In this document: positions 59,972 through 64,000 of the stretch, piece by piece
Numbering within the stretch: position 1 is the first letter of the stretch
Layout of the letters: each line of letters opens with the position of its first letter
NCBI RefSeq assembly: GCF_015679265.1
Contig: NZ_CP064942.1
Coordinates: 3,018,001-3,082,000 of the forward strand
Source: Pontivivens ytuae
GTDB lineage: Bacteria; Pseudomonadota; Alphaproteobacteria; Rhodobacterales; Rhodobacteraceae
Length of the DNA: 64,000 nucleotides
Direction: 5' to 3'
The notes under the pieces: model-generated
The model's database searches: none
What the model was told of the DNA's origin: nothing
What the model saw: the letters and a program-made list of their open reading frames with translations, nothing else
Program-made: the position numbers and the translations under genes

Positions 59972-61156
59972 ATGACACGCCCCACCGTCCGCCTCCGCCC
60001 GAACCGCGCGCCCAAGCTGCGCTTCGGCTTTCCGTGGGTCTACGCCGACGAACTGGTGCTCGACCGACGCACCAAGGCGCTCGCCCCCGGTACCATCGCA
60101 ACGCTGGAGGATGCGGAGCGTCGGCCCGTTGCGACCGTCGCCGTCAACCCGATCAGCAAGATCCCGGCCCGCGTGCTCGACCGCGATCCGGAGGCGGAGA
60201 TCGGGCTCGACTGGCTGCGTGACCGCCTCGCCAGCGCGCTCGCCCTGCGCGAGACTCTGTTCGACGCTCCCTTCTACCGCCTGATCCATGCCGAGGCCGA
60301 CGGCCTGCCGGGCGTCATCATCGACCGCTTTGGTGACGCGGCCGCCATCCAGCCCAACGCTGCCTGGGCCGAAGCGCTGTTCGACGATCTCGCCACTGCG
60401 CTGGCTGAGGTCACCGGCGTCACCACCATCGTCAAGAACGGCACCGGCCGGGCCCGCACCCTCGAAGGGTTGGAGGAGGTGACGGAGGTCGTGCGCGGCA
60501 CGCTCGACGGTCCCATCCCCGTGCCGATGAACGGGGCCACCTACATGGCGGATCTCACCGGCGGGCAGAAGACGGGGCTCTTCTACGACCAGCGCCCGAA
60601 CCATGCCTTCGCCGCGCGGCTCGCGCCGGGGCGGCGGGTGCTCGACGTCTTCTCCCATGTCGGCGGCTTCGCGCTGGCGGCTCTTGCGGCCGGGGCCGAA
60701 CACGCGCTCTCCGTCGACGGGTCGGCGCCTGCGCTGGCCCTGGCCGAGGAGGGCGCGCGCGCGGCCCATGTCGGGGACCGCTTCACCACCCATCGCGGCG
60801 ATGCGTTCGACACGATGGCCGGGCTCGCCTCCGAAGGGCCGCGCTTCGACCTTGTCATCTGTGACCCCCCAGCCTTCGCCCCCAACAAGGGCGCGCTGGA
60901 GAAGGGCCTGCGCGCCTATGAGCGGGTGGCGCGGATGGGTGCGGCGCTGGTTGCTCCGGGCGGCTATCTTGTCCTCTGCTCGTGCTCCCACGCTGCCGAT
61001 CTGGCGCGGTTTCGCGAGGTGTCCTTGCGCGGCGTCTCGAAGGCCGGACGCCCGGCGCAGCTGATCCACACCGGGTTTGCCGGTCCCGACCATCCAACGC
61101 ACCCGATGCTGGCCGAGAGCGCCTACCTGAAGGCCATTTTCCTGAGATTGGGTTAA
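59972..61156 (+). CDS. RlmI-like class I SAM-dependent rRNA methyltransferase
   Basis: A 394-residue cytosine-5 RNA methyltransferase of the RlmI/RlmK family. N-terminal PUA-like domain (RFGFPWVYADELVLDRRTKA), then ADLTGGQKTGLFYDQRPNHA, the SAM site VLDVFSHVGGFALAAL and the catalytic region LVICDPPAFAPNK. It probably methylates 23S rRNA; the position cannot be told from sequence. It shares its stop with the start of the PIN gene (TAATG). Confidence 0.9.
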   Translation: MTRPTVRLRPNRAPKLRFGFPWVYADELVLDRRTKALAPGTIATLEDAERRPVATVAVNPISKIPARVLDRDPEAEIGLDWLRDRLASALALRETLFDAPFYRLIHAEADGLPGVIIDRFGDAAAIQPNAAWAEALFDDLATALAEVTGVTTIVKNGTGRARTLEGLEEVTEVVRGTLDGPIPVPMNGATYMADLTGGQKTGLFYDQRPNHAFAARLAPGRRVLDVFSHVGGFALAALAAGAEHALSVDGSAPALALAEEGARAAHVGDRFTTHRGDAFDTMAGLASEGPRFDLVICDPPAFAPNKGALEKGLRAYERVARMGAALVAPGGYLVLCSCSHAADLARFREVSLRGVSKAGRPAQLIHTGFAGPDHPTHPMLAESAYLKAIFLRLG

Positions 61157-61683
61157 TGCGCGTCCTCATCGACGCCTGCTTGCTCTATCCAACCGTGCTG
61201 CGGGAGCTTTTGTTGCGGGTCGCGGCGCGGGGTGATTTCACACCACTCTGGTCGGAGCGGATCCTGGAGGAGTGGGCCCGCGCGGCCCGCCGGGCGGGGC
61301 CGGAGGTCGAGGCACAGGCCCGTGTCGAGATCGCGCTGGCCCGCGACCGCTTCCCGCAGGCGCTCGTCGTGGCGCCCCTGCGCGATGATCTCCACCTGCC
61401 CGATCCGGATGATGTCCACGTGCTCTCGGCGGCGTTGGAGGGACGGGCCGAGGTGCTTTTGACCCGCAACCTCAAGGACTTCCCGACGCGAACGCTGTCC
61501 CCGCTCGGGGTGTATCCGCGCGCGCCCGATCCGGTCCTGATGGAGCTTCACGCGGCGCGCTCGCTGGCCGATGAGGTCGAGGCTGTCCGGGCGACGGCAG
61601 AGCGTCTGTCGGGCGAGTCGCAGCCGCTGCGCCCGCTTCTGAAACGGGCCGGCCTGCCGCGACTGGCGAAGGCGCTCAGTTGA
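61156..61683 (+). CDS. PIN-domain protein
   Basis: A 175-residue PIN-type ribonuclease fold: first acidic residue in RVLIDACLLYPTVL (D6), middle Glu/Asp positions in SERILEEWARAARR and LPDPDDVHVLSAALEG, and LLTRNLKDFP. PIN proteins are usually toxins, but no antitoxin gene is adjacent; instead it is coupled to an rRNA methyltransferase, hinting at RNA processing. Its end overlaps the convergent M48 protease gene by 8 bases. Confidence 0.83.
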   Translation: MRVLIDACLLYPTVLRELLLRVAARGDFTPLWSERILEEWARAARRAGPEVEAQARVEIALARDRFPQALVVAPLRDDLHLPDPDDVHVLSAALEGRAEVLLTRNLKDFPTRTLSPLGVYPRAPDPVLMELHAARSLADEVEAVRATAERLSGESQPLRPLLKRAGLPRLAKALS

Positions 61684-62371
61684 GGGCGGGGCGCTGCGTC
61701 CAACCGCGCGCCAGCGTCTCGATCGCGGCGATCCGCTCCTCGGCCTTGGGATGGCTCATCAGCCAGGCGGGCGTGCCGTTCGCGCCACCTGCGAGACGGT
61801 CGAGCTTACGGAAGAGGCTCCGCTGCGGTCCGATCCCGAGCTCGATTTTCGTAAGCAAAGCAGCGGCATAGGCATCCGCCTCGTACTCGTCCTGGCGGCT
61901 GAGGCGGGCGGCGAGGGCCTGGGTGACGAGATTGGCGATCCAGATACCGACGAACGGGATGAGACGGCCAAGCACCATCACAAGTACCATGCGGATCGCG
62001 TTCTGGCCGGAGAAATCGAGGAGCCTCCGACGGGAGTGGCCGAGCGCTACATGACCAAGTTCATGGGCGATGACGGAGGCGATCTCCTCGGCCTGAACCT
62101 CGCCTAGCTTGTACTTGTCGATGAAGCCGCGGGTGATGAATATCCGGCCGTCAGGTGCCGCCAAGCCGTTGATAACAGGGCTGTCCTGGACATGCACCGT
62201 CAGCTTCGGCAGGTCGAGCGCCCGCGCCATCCGATCCACGTACTGTCCGATGACGGGGTCGCGGAGGGGCCGGGAGGTGGCGTCAAGCTGGCGCGCGAGG
62301 TTCCAGGCGGAGAAGCGCCACATGACGAGGCCGGCGATGACGGCGATGAGGATGGGGCCTAGCGTGATCAT
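61676..62371 (-). CDS. M48-family membrane-associated zinc metalloprotease
   Basis: A 231-residue protease with one N-terminal transmembrane helix (residues 3-18), zinc motif HELGH at 103-107 with the third ligand in DEYEADAYA (E164), and a second hydrophobic stretch at about 126-150. Related to HtpX and the Oma1/Ste24 group, involved in membrane protein quality control. ATG 62371 chosen over an upstream TTG. The start region follows the ATACGC/GTGCAC repeat. Confidence 0.88.
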   Translation of the reverse strand: MITLGPILIAVIAGLVMWRFSAWNLARQLDATSRPLRDPVIGQYVDRMARALDLPKLTVHVQDSPVINGLAAPDGRIFITRGFIDKYKLGEVQAEEIASVIAHELGHVALGHSRRRLLDFSGQNAIRMVLVMVLGRLIPFVGIWIANLVTQALAARLSRQDEYEADAYAAALLTKIELGIGPQRSLFRKLDRLAGGANGTPAWLMSHPKAEERIAAIETLARGWTQRPALN

Positions 62372-62426
62372 GATCTTGGAGATGGGGAGCGGGGGGGCGC
62401 GAGGCAATCGTTAACGCCGAAATGCC

Positions 62427-62484
62427 GCGTATGACATGCGTATGATTTCCGTATGACATCCGTGCACCGGGTTTGTGCACCGGG
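62427..62484. repeat. ATACGC/GTGCAC dispersed repeat, copy 2
   Basis: Reads gcgtatgaca, tgcgtatga, ccgtatgacatc, cgtgcaccggg and tgtgcaccggg in series, upstream of the M48 protease gene. These words match the reverse strand of the copy at 3932-3981. Within the 192-bp gap between the M48 and AhpD-like genes. Confidence 0.6.
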
Positions 62485-62510
62485 GCAAAGGTTAACGGGT
62501 TTTCTTCGAG

Positions 62511-62550
62511 CCCCCCTCCCTGGCCCTCCCACCGAAGCGGGGGGAGGGGA
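62511..62550. repeat. GC-rich palindromic repeat, copy 1
   Basis: Word ccccctccctggccctccc followed by a cggggggagggg arm. A related, more perfect copy lies at 63826-63864. Probably a dispersed palindromic repeat that can act as a transcription end. Confidence 0.5.
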
Positions 62551-62563
62551 GTGCATAGCGTTG

Positions 62564-63100
62564 TTAAGCGGTGCGGACGACGGGGAAGTCGATCTCGGTG
62601 TCGGCGACGTGGTTGAGGTAGTTGGTGAAGATGTTGGCCACCACGTTGCCCACGACCTCCACGATGTCGCCGTCGGTCAAGCCGGCGGCGCGGGCGGCGG
62701 CGAGGTCGGCATCGCTCACCCGGCCCTGCGCCTCGGTCACGGCTGTGGCGAAGGTCAGGACCGCGTCGAGGCGTGGGTCTTCCGAGTGCCCGCTCAGCCG
62801 GTTGGTGATCTCGGCTTGCGGGACCTTCAGGCTGGCCGAGATCGCGCTGTGCGCCGACGCACAGTAGTCACAGGTGTTCACCCCGGCGACCGTGAGCGCG
62901 ATGGCCTCGCGCGTCTTCGCATCGAACGACCCTTTGCCGAGCCCCTCGCCGAGGCCCAACAGGGCGGCTAGCACGGCGGGCTGGTTGCCGGTGACGCGGT
63001 AGAGGTTGGGGACCATGCCGACCTTCCCCTTGATCGCGGTGAAGAGGGCGGCGGCGTCTGCGTTCGCTTCGGCGTCGGTGACGGTGTTCAGGCGTGCCAT
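62564..63100 (-). CDS. AhpD-like / carboxymuconolactone decarboxylase-family peroxidase
   Basis: A 178-residue all-helical protein with the redox motif CDYCASAH (C77, C80, H84), as in AhpD-type alkylhydroperoxidases, and the stretches REAIALTVAGVNTC and VVANIFTNYLNHV. It probably reduces organic peroxides or acts as a thiol antioxidant. An AGGAG site precedes the ATG at 63100. It is divergent from a TetR gene with tandem operators between them, so it is the likely target of that regulator. Confidence 0.9.
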   Translation of the reverse strand: MARLNTVTDAEANADAAALFTAIKGKVGMVPNLYRVTGNQPAVLAALLGLGEGLGKGSFDAKTREAIALTVAGVNTCDYCASAHSAISASLKVPQAEITNRLSGHSEDPRLDAVLTFATAVTEAQGRVSDADLAAARAAGLTDGDIVEVVGNVVANIFTNYLNHVADTEIDFPVVRTA

Positions 63101-63177
63101 GGTGGCTCTCCTTTCCGGGGCGCGGCGGCCCCCTGATGTCCTGTCGGCGTTGTGTCGGTGCCGATGACATGCCATAT

Positions 63178-63229
63178 GGGTTACGGACCGATCAGTTAAA
63201 TATCAAGTTACGGACCGATCGGTAACGTT
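63178..63229. promoter_or_regulatory. Tandem TetR operators between the AhpD-like and tetR genes
   Basis: Two copies of gttacggaccgatc-type sequence, starting at 63180 and 63207 (27 bases apart); the second continues into ggtaac and forms a palindrome around ACCGATCGGT. The first is less symmetric (gatcagtta). Position and symmetry fit operators for the divergent TetR. Confidence 0.7.
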
Positions 63230-63249
63230 CGCGAGAGGAGGGCGAAACC

Positions 63250-63807
63250 ATGGCCCGGCCAAGGACATTCGAGCCCGATGCGGCGCGCGACGCGCTGATG
63301 GCGCTCTATTGGGAGAAGGGCTTCGAAGGCGCGTCGATGCAGGATGTCGAGGCGGCGACAGGGCTGAAGAAGCAGAGCCTCTATCGCCTCTTCGGCGACA
63401 AGCGCGGCATGTATCTGGCCGCCCTTGCCCGCTACGAGGAGACGGAGATCGCCGCCGGGGAGACGCTGCTCGTCGAAGGCTCGGCGCAGGAGCGGTTTGC
63501 GCGGCTTTTCGCCGAGGCGGTGGACCGCGCGATCGAGGGCGACCGGCGCGGCTGTTTCCTGTGCAATGCAAGCCTCGACCAGGCGCAGCTCGATGCGGAG
63601 ACGCGGGCCATGGTCTCGCGCATGGTGGACCGGCTGCGGCGGATCTTCGCCGCGGCGCTGGTGGAGGCCTGCCCCGATCCGGCGAAACGCGCGGTGAAGG
63701 CCGCACAGCTTGTCACGTTCTATTTCGGGCTGCGGGTGATGGTGCGCGCCGATGCGCCGGAGGCTGTGCTGCGCGCAGTGGTGGCCGAGACGGTGCGGGG
63801 GATTTGA
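63250..63807 (+). CDS. TetR-family transcriptional repressor
   Basis: A 185-residue regulator: N-terminal helix-turn-helix with ALMALYWEKGFEGASMQDVE and TGLKKQSLYRLFGDKRGMYL (residues about 15-57), and a helical ligand-binding half with a cysteine pair region RRGCFLCNASLDQAQL. GAGAGGAGG precedes the ATG. The AhpD-like neighbour suggests that electrophiles, chlorite-like or peroxide stress could be the signal; the cysteines near residue 100 are candidate sensors (inference). Confidence 0.9.
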   Translation: MARPRTFEPDAARDALMALYWEKGFEGASMQDVEAATGLKKQSLYRLFGDKRGMYLAALARYEETEIAAGETLLVEGSAQERFARLFAEAVDRAIEGDRRGCFLCNASLDQAQLDAETRAMVSRMVDRLRRIFAAALVEACPDPAKRAVKAAQLVTFYFGLRVMVRADAPEAVLRAVVAETVRGI

Positions 63808-63825
63808 GGGGTGCCGCTTTTTAGC

Positions 63826-63864
63826 GCCCCCCTCCCTAGCCCTCCCCCCCGTGGGGGGAGGGGA
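63826..63864. terminator. GC-rich palindromic repeat, copy 2, in convergent gap
   Basis: Perfect 10-bp stem CCCTCCCCCC / GGGGGGAGGG (63840-63862) preceded by cccccctccctag. It shares its words with the copy at 62511-62550. It lies between the tetR stop and the end of the convergent partial gene, so it probably ends transcripts from both sides. Confidence 0.55.
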
Positions 63865-63880
63865 TCTGTTGCGCTTCGGG

Positions 63881-64000
63881 TTAGCGCACCAGTTCGCGCA
63901 TGCCCCGGTCTAGCCCCTCCAAGGTCATCGGGACCATCCGGTCCTCGAAGATCTCGCGGATCATGCGGATGGAGTGGGTGTAGTTCCAGTGCTCCTCCGG
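63881..64000 (-). CDS. C-terminal end of an unrecognised protein, cut by window edge
   Basis: The last 39 codons of a gene running in from beyond the window, ending in a TAA at 63881-63883. Visible residues include EEHWNYTHSIRMIREIFEDR and MTLEGLDRGMRELVR. The frame stays open to the edge with codon use like the neighbours. I do not recognise the family. Confidence 0.6.
   Translation of the reverse strand, partial: PEEHWNYTHSIRMIREIFEDRMVPMTLEGLDRGMRELVR

Noticed and set aside
61156..62371. PIN protein and M48 protease as a toxin-antitoxin or defence pair
   Set aside because: They converge and overlap only at their ends, and M48 proteases are not antitoxins; no defence genes nearby.

Overview
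The window comes from a GC-rich alphaproteobacterium, most likely a member of the Rhodobacteraceae (Roseobacter-type). The pointers are the flagellin-flaF-flbT block, the CtrA-box-like motifs in front of flagellar genes, a TRAP transporter, DUF1289 next to ruvX and ccmI, a TIGR02281-type aspartic protease, and very tight operons with ATGA/TGATG overlaps. No rRNA, tRNA, CRISPR array, transposase or phage gene was seen.

Layout. (1) 1-2376: kynurenine operon (kynU, small membrane protein, tryptophan 2,3-dioxygenase, stand-alone Lrp/AsnC ligand-binding domain). (2) 2377-5732: a palindromic element, a di-heme peroxidase (MauG/CcpA type), and a convergent secreted FG-GAP/ASPIC-UnbV protein. (3) 5725-13137: xylose locus, with a divergent ROK repressor, xylF-xylH-xylG transport, then xylB and xylA; a GtrA protein follows. 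(4) 13628-30393: first flagellar region (flgD, fliK, rod-binding protein, flagellin, flaF, flbT, DUF1217, fliI, flgBC-fliE-fliQ-flgFGAH-fliL, flhB, fliR, flhA, a lytic transglycosylase). (5) 30477-41550: an 11-kb catabolic block: di-heme peroxidase, PfkB kinase, class I aldolase, L-fucose-isomerase-like enzyme, Gfo/Idh/MocA protein, D-2-hydroxyacid dehydrogenase, then a TRAP transporter and a DeoR repressor. (6) 41654-48502: second flagellar region (fliM, motB-like, flgE, flgK, flgL, flgI). (7) 48612-51249: aspartic protease, DUF1289, ruvX, ccmI. (8) 51422-57297: heterotetrameric sarcosine oxidase genes, interrupted by two unknown small genes. (9) 57387-64000: polar amino-acid ABC transporter without its ATPase, a small Arg-rich protein, an RlmI-like methyltransferase, a PIN protein, an M48 protease, an AhpD-like protein with divergent TetR regulator, and the end of an unknown gene.

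The most interesting part is region 5. The kinase keeps, at the same or nearly the same positions, the residues I remember as the sulfonate pocket of E. coli sulfofructose kinase YihV (K27, N109, R134 here), and its partner is a YihT/LacD-type class I aldolase. With a DeoR regulator, an isomerase of a different fold, a Gfo/Idh/MocA protein that could be an NAD-dependent glycosidase, a dehydrogenase resembling (S)-sulfolactate dehydrogenases, and a TRAP importer, the block reads as a variant sulfoquinovose (sulfo-EMP-like) pathway lying inside the flagellar locus. This is inference and needs alignment and enzymology.

Other points are a strongly structured flagellin leader, an FlhB with NPIH instead of NPTH, a MotB-like protein without the usual peptidoglycan-binding motif, an SD-sequestering hairpin in front of the transglycosylase gene, two copies of a dispersed ATACGC/GTGCAC repeat, and a 157-bp inverted-repeat element after the kynurenine operon.
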